Part shown: piece by piece, positions 45,897-54,526 of the stretch | How positions within the stretch are numbered: the first letter of the stretch is position 1 | How the letters are laid out: every line of letters begins with the position of its first letter | Origin: Legionella maioricensis | GTDB taxonomy: Bacteria > Pseudomonadota > Gammaproteobacteria > Legionellales > Legionellaceae | Reading direction: 5' to 3' | DNA length: 64,000 nucleotides | Assembly: GCF_023618015.1 (NCBI RefSeq) | Contig: NZ_JAJKBJ010000020.1 | Coordinates: 1-64,000, forward strand | Notes under the pieces: generated by a model | The model's input: the letters and a program-made list of their open reading frames with translations, nothing else | Database searches by the model: none | Told to the model about the DNA's origin: nothing | Program-made: the position numbers and the translations under genes

Positions 45897-47720
45897 CTAT
45901 TTTTTTTCAGCACCTAACCAAGGTTGGTCATAGCGATAGTCTGTCCTTGCTTGTTCCAGTGTAGAGCCTGATTTAATTGCGGCTTTGATATTATTTTCAG
46001 TTAACTTAATTGCGTCTGCTTTGTTAATGATCTCAAGAACCAGATGTTGAGGGATTACTAATACGCCGTTATCATCAGCGAAAATAATATCACCAGGATA
46101 AATAGTCACCTTATTGATGATTAGAGGGCATTGTTCATTGGTTTTATGGGTACGATTTTTACCCGAACGCATATATACCGCGGTACTAAAGACCGGATAC
46201 TTTGTTGTGCGGATAGCGTCTACATCTCGAACAGCTCCGTAAACTACGGTGCCCGCAATATCTTTTTGTAGGGCGACCTGAGTTAGAATATCGCCCCAAA
46301 CAGTGCAATCACTACGTCCATTATTGTCAATAACAATCACTGATTTGGCAGGGATAGAATCAATATAGTTCGCTGCATTTTTAAAAGTGGATGTTTTTTC
46401 TTCATTAGGTTTGTATTGCACTGTATATGCTGGCCCAATGAGTTTCATTCCCTGTAGTAACGGTTTTATATCTAATAAGGCGCCCTCTACACCACATGAA
46501 TCGAGTGCATCAGATATCTCTGCGCTGCTGAACGAGCGTAATTTTTGCAACTGTTCTATCATATTCAGGCCATCCTTTTTTATGGAAAATGAAGCCATAT
46601 CAAGATCTTGGTTAGAATTAAGGCATTGCTCAATAATGGCATTGGCCATTTCAGCGGTAGTAGCATTTCCGCCCAGATCATAAGTGACGAAACGATTTTT
46701 ATTCACTACCGCAGCCACGGCATGAATAATTTTTTTTGCCTGTTTTTGATAACCAAAATGATCTAATAGCATGCTAATCGATAAAAACATGGCGCTAGGA
46801 TTGGCGCTATTATTTTTCATTCGTAGTCCACTGCCATGTACCGGCTCAAAATAACTGCCTTTGAGGCCAATATTGGCACTGGGTGCAAAGCCCAAACCAC
46901 CCATGATGCCAGCACCAACATCTGATAAAATATCACCGAACATATTTTCGGTCACGATAACACCGAACTCTTCAGGTCGTCGGATCATCCATAAGCCTAC
47001 TGCATCAACGTTTAGAATATCGGCATTAATATGAGGATATAAACTCGATACCTTTTCAAAAATTTCTCGGGCAAATTCACTACTTTGACGCAAGACATTA
47101 GGCTTATCTGCAAAAGTTACTCGTGTTACACCATTAGCATTGGCATGTTGAAATGCAAACTCGAAGAGGCGTGATAATCCTGTTTGGGATTGCAGACGTA
47201 ATGCACAACTGATTTCATCTGCAGGAATGGACTGCCAACGTTGATTGTTGACCAGCAATCCTTGTATTGGCTCGGGTAAGGGATAATAGTCAAATCCGGA
47301 ATACAGACCTTCGGTGTTTTCCCGAATGATACAAAAATTAAATTTCTTTTCTCCATTTTTAAGAGAAAAGCAGGGACGTACATTGGCAAATAAATCTAAT
47401 TTTTGCCTTAATTGAATAATGGGCGATATATAAGTGGGGTTCTTTTTTTGAAATTTTGTTGCTAATTCTTTCTTGGCTTCGCGTAGGGGTTTGCTGGTTA
47501 CTGCCCCTAACAAGACTGAATTGGATTCTGCAATGAGTTGCCATGTTCTATCCGGGAATGCATTACCCTCACTTTGCCAATAAGACCAGCCAATATCCCC
47601 AAAAGTCAGTTGGAAAGGGATATTAAGTGCTTCAATTATAGGTATAGCTGCATAGGTTACTTCAATCCCAATTCCGTCACCAGGTAAAACTGCTATCTTT
47701 AGCTTGTCTTTAGGCTTCAC
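45897..47720 (-). CDS. isopropylmalate/tartrate dehydrogenase fused to RraA-like domain
   Basis: A 607-residue protein made of two enzymes. Residues 1-355 are a beta-decarboxylating dehydrogenase: AVLPGDGIGIEVTYAAI near 10, IIRENTEGLYSGFDYY near 130, the metal-binding GVIVTENMFGDILSDVGAG near 253 and FEPVHGSGLRMKNNSANP near 291. Residues about 385-600 are an RraA/HMG-aldolase-like domain: AEISDALDSCGVEGALLDI near 402 and VYGAVRDVDAIRTTKYP near 491. The first domain would oxidise and decarboxylate a 2-hydroxy diacid. The second would act on an oxaloacetate- or hydroxy-oxo-acid-like compound. I know of no standard enzyme with this fusion. It overlaps the hydrolase gene upstream by 11 bases. Confidence 0.88.
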   Translation of the reverse strand: MKPKDKLKIAVLPGDGIGIEVTYAAIPIIEALNIPFQLTFGDIGWSYWQSEGNAFPDRTWQLIAESNSVLLGAVTSKPLREAKKELATKFQKKNPTYISPIIQLRQKLDLFANVRPCFSLKNGEKKFNFCIIRENTEGLYSGFDYYPLPEPIQGLLVNNQRWQSIPADEISCALRLQSQTGLSRLFEFAFQHANANGVTRVTFADKPNVLRQSSEFAREIFEKVSSLYPHINADILNVDAVGLWMIRRPEEFGVIVTENMFGDILSDVGAGIMGGLGFAPSANIGLKGSYFEPVHGSGLRMKNNSANPSAMFLSISMLLDHFGYQKQAKKIIHAVAAVVNKNRFVTYDLGGNATTAEMANAIIEQCLNSNQDLDMASFSIKKDGLNMIEQLQKLRSFSSAEISDALDSCGVEGALLDIKPLLQGMKLIGPAYTVQYKPNEEKTSTFKNAANYIDSIPAKSVIVIDNNGRSDCTVWGDILTQVALQKDIAGTVVYGAVRDVDAIRTTKYPVFSTAVYMRSGKNRTHKTNEQCPLIINKVTIYPGDIIFADDNGVLVIPQHLVLEIINKADAIKLTENNIKAAIKSGSTLEQARTDYRYDQPWLGAEKK

Positions 47721-48414
47721 TATTTAAAGTCTCCAATATAGCCTTTTTGCAAAACGGGAGATTGTCGCGCAGCATCCTCATACCTGCTTCCGGTACGCTA
47801 AGTAACCTTCCTTTGGGAGCGGCAGTCACATTGTCTTTATTCACCAGATGAGAGAGTTCTCCTATTAAATGCAGGTGATTCACTTCGTTTTCTTTTAAAA
47901 CGGAAGTTGAATCAGTTTCTAATACGCGAGTTAAGCCAAAAATCATGCGTTTTGCAGCAATTACCGGATCGAAAGGTTGCGTTTCTTGTGGGGGTATTTT
48001 ATTAGGGTAATAGACATGTTGATACAGAGCAGAAAGGGCTTCATCTATTTTGCTTTCCTGACACAAAGCGATCACCTCTCCCAGTTTTTTAGTTAGGGAA
48101 TGGTCAGCAAAAGTCGGGGTTGAAAACAACACAATGGGCTTATTGCTGTTCGTGAATAAAGAAAAGCATTGTTGTAGGATAATCCCGCCAAAGGAAAATC
48201 CAAAAAAGGCATCATAATGAGGTATGTATTTAGCTAGTTCTTGCTGCCAATAATGATAATACTCCTGACTAGGAATATCGTCCATTTGGGCTAGGGAGTC
48301 GATGGGGTGAATACTGTATTCTTCATCTAGAAAGGATAAAGGTTTGATAATGGGTTCAATGAAAGAGGGACAGTGTTGAACGGGTGTAATAACTAATATC
48401 TTCTTCTTTTGCAT
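47710..48414 (-). CDS. alpha/beta hydrolase-like protein
   Basis: A 234-residue protein. ILVITPVQHCPSFIEPII opens the fold, and AFFGFSFGGIILQQCF near residue 69 has the Gly-x-Ser-x-Gly nucleophile elbow. PIVLFSTPTFADHS near 92 is the next strand. An Asp and a His are plausible in NEVNHLHLIGELSHLV near 174 but are not certain. No signal peptide is present. It overlaps the fusion gene by 11 bases, so the two are coupled. It could hydrolyse a thioester or ester within the same pathway; this is inference. Confidence 0.7.
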   Translation of the reverse strand: MQKKKILVITPVQHCPSFIEPIIKPLSFLDEEYSIHPIDSLAQMDDIPSQEYYHYWQQELAKYIPHYDAFFGFSFGGIILQQCFSLFTNSNKPIVLFSTPTFADHSLTKKLGEVIALCQESKIDEALSALYQHVYYPNKIPPQETQPFDPVIAAKRMIFGLTRVLETDSTSVLKENEVNHLHLIGELSHLVNKDNVTAAPKGRLLSVPEAGMRMLRDNLPFCKKAILETLNSEA

Positions 48415-48497
48415 TTTTATCCTATAAATTTAATCACAAATCGCCACCGCTTTGCTTGGGTTATAAATCACAGTGGTCTAAGACAATTTAGGTCATT

Positions 48498-48580
48498 GTC
48501 CTTCTCGCGCAGGCGGTAATCCATTGCTGTTTTAGTACAATGCTAATGCATAAATGGATCGCCTCCTATGCGGGGATGAC
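48498..48580. repeat. palindromic interspersed repeat (REP pair)
   Basis: Left arm CTCGCGCAGGCGGTAATCC (with ATT) at about 48504-48525; right arm AATGGATCGCCTCCTATGC followed by GGGGATGAC to 48580, in opposite orientation. Both resemble the ATGGATTCCCGCCTGCGCG-type arms common in Legionella intergenic DNA. A perfect GGGTTATAACCC palindrome lies nearby at 48639-48650. Confidence 0.65.
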
Positions 48581-48659
48581 ACATTTTCATGCGACTTGTT
48601 TGCAGTTAAACAACACAAATCCTTAGCCTGCCGACTATGGGTTATAACCCAACGGATCG

Positions 48660-49556
48660 CTATGATTTTATCTCAGTATTCAAGTTAAATAGTTTGAGAT
48701 CAGCTGTTGAAAGATCGGAAATCCCCCTGATAAACTCGCCCATTTCAAGTGCTTCATGACCTATCTTCAATGCTTCTCGCACATAGTTTGCTGCAGTTAA
48801 AACTGCTTGTAAATCGTATTTTTTTATATTAATTGCGTGTAAATAAGCAATCAAAAATTCTGTTTTCAAGTTGCCTGTGCCTTTTCCCATACCGGCTAGG
48901 GAGGCATCAATAAATTGAGCGCCGGAACTCATTGCCGTCAAAACATTCATTTGGGCTAAACCGATGTTGTCATGGGCATGGAAGCCAAAAGGGATTGTAT
49001 AATTATGGGTATATTTTTCGTAAATGGTTTTGATTCTGTGTGGCAAGATGCTGCCGTTTGAATCGGCAAAATAGATCATCTCAGGCTGGTACTTACTCAC
49101 CTGGTCAACCACCTCATCTAATTCGTCGTCAGTGTAATAAGTCATATGAATAAAATTCATAGAAACGGGCAAGTTCATTTTCTTTGCAAGTTGCAGTGTG
49201 GGTATTGCCTCTATTAAACCATTTTTAGGCACACAGATTCTCAACAGACCGACGCCGCAATCTTTTAATTCTATAAGATCAGATTCAGTAATATTGTTAG
49301 GATGAGCCATCACCGCAATGGTTGATTTTTTAATCAATGATTGGCATAAGCGAAGATAGTTTTTATCGCAAAATCCTGCTCTGCCAAGGTTTTCTATGGG
49401 ATGCAAGGAACCATTTCGATAGCCAATTTCAATGTATTCTATTCCTGAATTATCAAGAGGCCGTAGAACTCCTTGTAGTTCATCATCCGAAAAGTGAAAA
49501 TTTGTTCGGTGCCCCCCATCTCTTAATGAGGCATCTAAAAGTTGAATTGAATTCAT
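48660..49556 (-). CDS. HMGL-like aldolase (4-hydroxy-2-oxovalerate aldolase type)
   Basis: A 298-residue TIM-barrel metallolyase. I start at ATG 49556 (MNSIQLLDASLRDGGHRTNF). The RDGGH element at residues about 12-16 is the DRE-TIM-type entry of HMG-CoA lyase/HOA aldolases. The metal-binding FGFHAHDNIGLAQMNVL near 186 and SLAGMGKGTGNLKTEF near 218 complete the site. It should form or break a carbon-carbon bond next to a 2-oxo acid. The usual partner, acylating acetaldehyde dehydrogenase, is absent, so the gene is probably not in aromatic catabolism. 113 bases separate it from the ATP-grasp gene upstream. Confidence 0.85.
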   Translation of the reverse strand: MNSIQLLDASLRDGGHRTNFHFSDDELQGVLRPLDNSGIEYIEIGYRNGSLHPIENLGRAGFCDKNYLRLCQSLIKKSTIAVMAHPNNITESDLIELKDCGVGLLRICVPKNGLIEAIPTLQLAKKMNLPVSMNFIHMTYYTDDELDEVVDQVSKYQPEMIYFADSNGSILPHRIKTIYEKYTHNYTIPFGFHAHDNIGLAQMNVLTAMSSGAQFIDASLAGMGKGTGNLKTEFLIAYLHAINIKKYDLQAVLTAANYVREALKIGHEALEMGEFIRGISDLSTADLKLFNLNTEIKS

Positions 49557-49669
49557 TGAATGACCCCGAATATATATACTTCTAGTTATAATTCTAATAC
49601 AAATAGGGACAATAAGCTTAGAATCTTGAGTCAAATAATTGTAAAAAGATGATTATGAATTTAATTTGG

Positions 49670-50695
49670 TCAGGCAACTAACCAATAAACCATTCCTATA
49701 ATACTGAGGGTAAGTAACGTTCTGAGATAAAATGCAGTAGGCTTATTGGAATAGAGTGAATACACATAGGATAGGGGATGACGGAAAATAAATGAGCGCA
49801 TGATCTGTTTGGTAACCAAGTGAGGCGTCCCAGCGAGTGGAAATTCGTGAATCCTGATACTTGGACGGTGATTTACCTCAAGGATAACCCCATTGGATTG
49901 AGTCATTGGACTATTGATATCGGCACATTCAAGGTCAATACCGGTAAGTCCCAAGTCTAATACTGAGGCTACCCGGCGCATTATCTTACGATTTTCTTTG
50001 CAAATTTGCGTGCCTAAAGCCTCGTAGCTGCCGCCTCTGGTCGCATTGCTGGTATAGCATAAAACGATTTGTTCTCCAGTTGACGGAATATAATCTATGC
50101 CTATACCAAGCTCTTTTAACCTGATTTGCTCTTCATCATCTATCTTTATGGGACCTAAGAACGGATTAATTTCTTTACGTTGGATATTCGTCAAGTCAAT
50201 CAGCTCCTGGATATTATGCTTGCCATCGCCAGTTACGCGAGCAGGATGGCGCTGAACAACACCAATTACTTTTTTATTAAAAACCAATACCCGATATGAT
50301 TTTAATTTTCCATGAAACTCTTCAATTAGCAAATTATCATATAATGAAAAGTAGCTTGGTAAAAAAAATAAAAGTTGTTCCAGCGTTTGAATATTACATA
50401 AGACGCCAATACCAAGCGAACCGTCCACCGGTTTAATCACCAGGGGAAATTTTAAATGAGCTATCATTTCCTCGGTCTTATTTTGCTTAAATTCATCCAC
50501 GTGTATAGCAATTGCTTTTGGTACGGGGAGTCCTGCCATTTCCAGCAATTTATTACTGACGTATTTATTAACAGAAATACGAGCGCTGCTGCTACTATTA
50601 AATGGCGTTTCATTCTCACAAAATAGATAGGAATGTTTACCTAGTTTTAGAGCAAATCCATTAATTTCATCTACCGGGATTACCGGTAGAAACAT
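49670..50695 (-). CDS. ATP-grasp ligase with C-terminal membrane anchor
   Basis: A 341-residue protein similar to the ATP-grasp domain of cyanophycin synthetase and glutathione-synthetase-like ligases. FPLVIKPVDGSLGIGVLCN near residue 82 is the ATP lysine and glycine-rich loop. YRVLVFNKKVIGVVQRHPAR near 140 follows, and GVILEVNHRPSIRIHEFPLAG near 268 supplies the metal-binding Glu/Asn. About 20 hydrophobic residues near the C-terminus (LLTLSIIGMVYWLVA) probably anchor it in the membrane, which is unusual for this family. It is expected to form an amide bond between a carboxylate and an amine with ATP. It is first in the five-gene minus-strand set. Confidence 0.85.
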   Translation of the reverse strand: MFLPVIPVDEINGFALKLGKHSYLFCENETPFNSSSSARISVNKYVSNKLLEMAGLPVPKAIAIHVDEFKQNKTEEMIAHLKFPLVIKPVDGSLGIGVLCNIQTLEQLLFFLPSYFSLYDNLLIEEFHGKLKSYRVLVFNKKVIGVVQRHPARVTGDGKHNIQELIDLTNIQRKEINPFLGPIKIDDEEQIRLKELGIGIDYIPSTGEQIVLCYTSNATRGGSYEALGTQICKENRKIMRRVASVLDLGLTGIDLECADINSPMTQSNGVILEVNHRPSIRIHEFPLAGTPHLVTKQIMRSFIFRHPLSYVYSLYSNKPTAFYLRTLLTLSIIGMVYWLVA

Positions 50696-50819
50696 GGCTT
50701 GTGCGCTTTTGTAATAACATATTGCATTTCTATCGATGATGGCTTCTCTTTTATTGTTTTATTAGGCAGCTGATAACTCATTTTAAGCCGGCGTTGTAGC
50801 ATTAATCAATTCCAGCCCA

Positions 50820-50906
50820 CCTACGTCCCGCGGCTAGTCCGCGGGATCTAGAAATCTTGCTCTGTGCCTGGCTCTTTGACTCTGTAGACAAGCCGCGGGA
50901 CGTCGG
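50820..50906. repeat. MITE-like palindromic repeat with CCCGCGG hairpins
   Basis: Arms CCTACGTCCCGCGGCTAGTC (50820-50839) and, in reverse, CCGACGTCCCGCGGCTTGTC (complement of 50887-50906) enclose about 47 bases. The left arm alone makes a perfect hairpin, CCCGCGG (50827-50833) with CCGCGGG (50839-50845). Related elements are at 59937-60047 (full, decayed) and 33732-33762 (half). Confidence 0.8.
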
Positions 50907-51340
50907 ATTAATGGCCACCAGCCCCTCATTAAATCATTGATTAAATATCAAATAATATTCTTATTACCAATGGGAATATTATCCTTCCTTCACCTACTAT
51001 TCAAACCCCTATTTTATAGCTCCATGATTGGAACATTATCTCGAATGACTTATATTTTTTATTCTGCCCTCTATTGCCACAGCAAAGGCTCATTGCCATT
51101 AAGTTAAGGAATTTCTTCGTCATCTTGAGGAGCTTGCGACGAAGGATCTCCCAATATTCAGGGGATCTCTCGCCATGCTCGAGATGACGTTTTTCTTAAC
51201 TTAGGCGGTTAGCAGAAGGCTTGGGGAGCTGCTTAATGTATTTAATCACTGTACCTTGGTCATTATCACCAATCCTGATTATTTTATCTTTTTTTATTAT
51301 TTAGGATAATGCCGATTAGGAAGGAGGTTATATATGCATG
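50907..51340. other. intergenic region holding a second repeat
   Basis: The 645-base gap 50696-51340 between the ATP-grasp gene and dotB contains two unrelated palindromic repeats (50820-50906, 51100-51203) and no open frame. The rest is AT-rich with no feature I can support. Confidence 0.5.
51100..51203. repeat. 104-bp palindromic interspersed repeat
   Basis: Outer arms TAAGTTAAG (51100-51108) and CTTAACTTA (51195-51203). Inner arms CGTCATCTTGAG (51119-51130) and CTCGAGATGACG (51178-51189). GAAGGATCTCCC and GGGGATCTCTCGC lie in the middle. It matches the form of the GATCTCC/GTCATC-type repeats common in Legionella intergenic regions. Confidence 0.75.
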
Positions 51341-52471
51341 CTATTGTTGTTGATAGTCTTTAGCGCCCGCGATAATTAATTTATAAACACGCTCACTAAT
51401 AATGCCTTGTTCAAATTTCATCTTGGCATCTAAAGTCATTAATTGGCCTCTTTGTCTTACCAGCTTACGTGTCGCAGAGGTTACTTCATTAGGATCTCCG
51501 TCCAATAAGATGTCTCTTACCTCTTCATCAAATACCAAGTATTCTCTAAGGGCGACTCGCCTTTCATCCACAGTGGGAACCAGTTTTTGCCAGATACACA
51601 GTCTAATCGTTTCCAGAATATCGATGGTTCTTCCAAGACGCTCCTCTCCTGCAAATGAGGTAACCAAGCGACGCATGGTTTCTGCTACACCAGAGGTATG
51701 TAAGGTGGTATATACAGGGTGTCCTGTCAGGGCTGCTTCCAGAGCAGCACTAATGGTTTCAGCATCTCGACACTCTCCCACCATAATCAAACGAGGTTTT
51801 CGCCGTAACGCATTTCTCACTCCATCAGCAAAACTGGGTAAGTGGCGTGGAATTTCTGATTGGCTTACTACTGAAGATATTGTTTCAATTTCATCGTAAA
51901 CGAATTCTATTGGTGATTCATAAGTTAATACTTTTCTATTTGAATCCGAGGTTTCTATTAGCTCGCGAATAATGGAGGCAAGAAGGGTTGATTTACCAGA
52001 ACCTGTTGCTCCGGTAATGAATACAATTCCCTCTTGTGGTGCTATGGCCTCGAGAATATTATCAGGAAGATTCATTGTGCTTAGTTTGGGTGGGGTTGTG
52101 GGAATAGTTCTTAAAGTAATCTGAATTGCATCATGTCCTTCCACCAGACAAGCTGTGCCATTAACCCGATAACGATAGCGTACGCCACGATTGGGGCGAA
52201 ACTCATAGTGAGTATCTATATCCTTACCAGAAAGCAGCTGAGTTGTACCGTTGGGGCCATAAATCGAGTTGATTAAATCACCCAACTCCGTATTAGACAA
52301 CCGACGGTTAGTAATTTTGAGCAGCTTTCCATACACCTCAGCAAAGATAGGCTCCCCTGTTTGTATGGTGATATCCGAGGCATTTAGACTTTCCGCATGC
52401 TCCAGCATTCTATCCATAAATACTGGAGTGAAACGGGTTGGTTCGTCAGGCATCAAATGAACATTAGTCAT
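51341..52471 (-). CDS. dotB: Dot/Icm ATPase DotB
   Basis: A 376-residue hexameric ATPase of the PilT/VirB11 type. The Walker A box IFITGATGSGKSTLLASII lies near residue 152, an Asp/Glu box RKPRLIMVGECRDAETISAA near 232 holds Walker B, and the His box AALTGHPVYTTLHTSG follows. It powers assembly and substrate transfer at the inner membrane cytoplasmic face. It is last in dotD-dotC-dotB, 12 bases after dotC. Length equals that of L. pneumophila DotB. Confidence 0.97.
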   Translation of the reverse strand: MTNVHLMPDEPTRFTPVFMDRMLEHAESLNASDITIQTGEPIFAEVYGKLLKITNRRLSNTELGDLINSIYGPNGTTQLLSGKDIDTHYEFRPNRGVRYRYRVNGTACLVEGHDAIQITLRTIPTTPPKLSTMNLPDNILEAIAPQEGIVFITGATGSGKSTLLASIIRELIETSDSNRKVLTYESPIEFVYDEIETISSVVSQSEIPRHLPSFADGVRNALRRKPRLIMVGECRDAETISAALEAALTGHPVYTTLHTSGVAETMRRLVTSFAGEERLGRTIDILETIRLCIWQKLVPTVDERRVALREYLVFDEEVRDILLDGDPNEVTSATRKLVRQRGQLMTLDAKMKFEQGIISERVYKLIIAGAKDYQQQ

Positions 52472-52483
52472 ATTTTTTTACTA

Positions 52484-53401
52484 TCAGTTTACTGGAGCGA
52501 TCACAGGCTGCCAGGATTTATTGGTAATTATAATTCTAGACTGATTAGCAATTTTTTCCATGTTTTTAAACTGTTCCAGAGCATTTTCATCTTTTGCGAC
52601 TGCGGCTCTCCACTCACTACTGTTGATATTAAGTGCAGGTAATGCAGTGATCCTTAATACTCTATCATCGATATGGATTTCAGAGGCATCACCAGTAACG
52701 CCCAAATCAGTATGGGAAACATAAGGAGGCGAAACCATATTCATTGCTAATAATTTTCTATAGAGAATCATCCCGCCGAAATCTTCTTTTACCCGAGAGA
52801 TGCTTTCTTCCAGAATAATATTGGCTTGGTCTATACCTTTTTTCCATCCTCGAGCGGTATAGATGCACCATAATTTCTTTTCCGCTTTGGTTTTAGGCAG
52901 CAGAGTAATGTTAGGAGCTTCTGGTTTTAAATAATCCATCCAAAGATACTGGCGCCAAGTAGGTGGGGTGGTTACAAAACGTGCCTGTTTCGCTACTTTA
53001 TAGGTACGATCAGAAATGCGTATGCTTTGAGCATCTGCCAGATTCAGCGTGTTTCTGCCTTCGAGTAATACCGGAGGTAAAATATTATGTTCCAGGATTA
53101 GGGCATTAAAATCATAGATGGTATCCAGATTCCTGGCTTGTTTCGTAAGTGCCTCATCAATTTGTTTTGCTCTCCATGCCAGCCCTCCTTGAGCGCCGAG
53201 ACTTAAAGCTGTTTCCTTAAGGGCCATTTCACGAATTTTACTCATTTTTTGTTTCTTTTGGGCACGGCTGTATTTGCCGTTGGCCATGGCCTGTATTCCA
53301 GCCAATGAACCGGTATCTCCCAGGTTTACTCGAGAAGAAGAACAAGCACCCAGCAAGACTGATAATATAATAACTACTACACTAGGAATAAATTTTGGCA
53401 T
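52484..53401 (-). CDS. dotC: Dot/Icm outer-membrane lipoprotein DotC
   Basis: A 305-residue protein. The lipobox LSVLLGACSSS gives Cys20 as the lipid-modified residue. The mature part has GQ/GL motifs such as QGGLAWRAKQIDEALTKQARN near residue 72. It is an outer-membrane lipoprotein that with DotD and DotH forms the core complex. It overlaps dotD by 20 bases. Confidence 0.96.
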   Translation of the reverse strand: MPKFIPSVVVIILSVLLGACSSSRVNLGDTGSLAGIQAMANGKYSRAQKKQKMSKIREMALKETALSLGAQGGLAWRAKQIDEALTKQARNLDTIYDFNALILEHNILPPVLLEGRNTLNLADAQSIRISDRTYKVAKQARFVTTPPTWRQYLWMDYLKPEAPNITLLPKTKAEKKLWCIYTARGWKKGIDQANIILEESISRVKEDFGGMILYRKLLAMNMVSPPYVSHTDLGVTGDASEIHIDDRVLRITALPALNINSSEWRAAVAKDENALEQFKNMEKIANQSRIIITNKSWQPVIAPVN

Positions 53402-53864
53402 AACGTAATTCTACAACCTGACTGTTAGGATACACGTGAATATAGGCTTTCTTACCTGCTTGGTAGTCAATATCACGAAGGATTTCTGCTAGACTTTGAT
53501 CTTTAATAGTTAGACTAATTAATACGGGTAGTGATGGTGCCTTGCCTAAGATTCGTAACTTAAAGTGCGATGCTTTAGCAATACGGGCTGTTAACTCTTC
53601 TATGGGGCCTGACCAGTCCACACTAGCTCTTGCTTGCAGATTGTATGCATTGGGTATCGTTAACGTATTGTCTCGATGAGGAGGGGTAACTACCTTTTCA
53701 ATGCGGGCCATTTCGAGCATGGAATCACTTACTGAAACAGCTGCTTCTGCTAATTTTATAGTAGCGTCGTCACTAGGGTTATTCACTGGAGGTTTCCTAA
53801 AGGTACCACCACAACTTGTTAGTAGCGCTGAAACAATAAACATTATGACAATCTTGTTGTTCAT
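53382..53864 (-). CDS. dotD: Dot/Icm lipoprotein DotD
   Basis: A 160-residue lipoprotein: MNNKIVIMFIVSALLTSCGG, with Cys18 as the lipidation site. A flexible part follows, then a secretin-N0-like domain (residues about 70-155, AKASHFKLRILGKAPSLPV). It belongs to the outer-membrane core complex and helps place DotH. It is the first gene of the dotDCB operon. Confidence 0.96.
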   Translation of the reverse strand: MNNKIVIMFIVSALLTSCGGTFRKPPVNNPSDDATIKLAEAAVSVSDSMLEMARIEKVVTPPHRDNTLTIPNAYNLQARASVDWSGPIEELTARIAKASHFKLRILGKAPSLPVLISLTIKDQSLAEILRDIDYQAGKKAYIHVYPNSQVVELRYAKIYS

Positions 53865-53980
53865 TCAATGTTCTTTAATATCTATGAGTATTGGTTTGAT
53901 TGAAACAGGAGCAGGGCTGCTTGTCAAGATATAGTTAGGCGGTGCCACAAAAACAAGCGGTTTTTCTGAGGCAATCTTGA

Positions 53981-54526
53981 TTAAATTTTTTCAAATAATC
54001 CGTATATTACTTGTCCTGCTTGTTTTAATTTAATTTGCTGCCATTGCTTGGTTTCTATTTCAATTGCTGTAGGCGATTCTAAATAGACCAATCCTCCAGA
54101 GGGTACCCGTTTATTTTGCACGATGGCATCCAGACACTGGGGAATATAATTTTGAGCAAAGGGCGGATCTAAAAAAATAATATCAAATTGCTCAGTACCT
54201 TGCTGAAGATAAAGTCTGGTATCCGCTTTAATCAGATTTAAGTTAGGACTGTTAAATTGAGTTATTATTTTTTTTAAATTGGCATGGGCTTGAGGTGACT
54301 GTTCTATAAAAGTAACTTTTGCAGCACCTCTTGAAAATGCTTCGAAACCCAACGCACCACTGCCGGCAAAAGCATCCAGGCAGCGGGCGTCTTTAATGTC
54401 GTTCATTAACCAATTAAAAAGGGTCTCACGCACTCTATCTGGGGTTGGTCTTAAACCCTCTACTTCAGGAAAGTGCAGTTTTTTACCTCGATATAAACCG
54501 CCTATGATGCGAATGATTTGTTTCAA
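53981..54526 (-). CDS. rsmD: 16S rRNA (guanine966-N2)-methyltransferase
   Basis: A 181-residue SAM-dependent methyltransferase. IIGGLYRGKKLHFPEVEGLR near residue 8 (GxxxGRxLxxP-like start), SAM motif DAFAGSGALGFEAFSRGA near 52 and the catalytic LDPPFAQNY near 119 are the family marks. It methylates G966 of 16S rRNA. It overlaps the M16 peptidase gene upstream by 4 bases and ends this minus-strand operon. Confidence 0.95.
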   Translation of the reverse strand: MKQIIRIIGGLYRGKKLHFPEVEGLRPTPDRVRETLFNWLMNDIKDARCLDAFAGSGALGFEAFSRGAAKVTFIEQSPQAHANLKKIITQFNSPNLNLIKADTRLYLQQGTEQFDIIFLDPPFAQNYIPQCLDAIVQNKRVPSGGLVYLESPTAIEIETKQWQQIKLKQAGQVIYGLFEKI

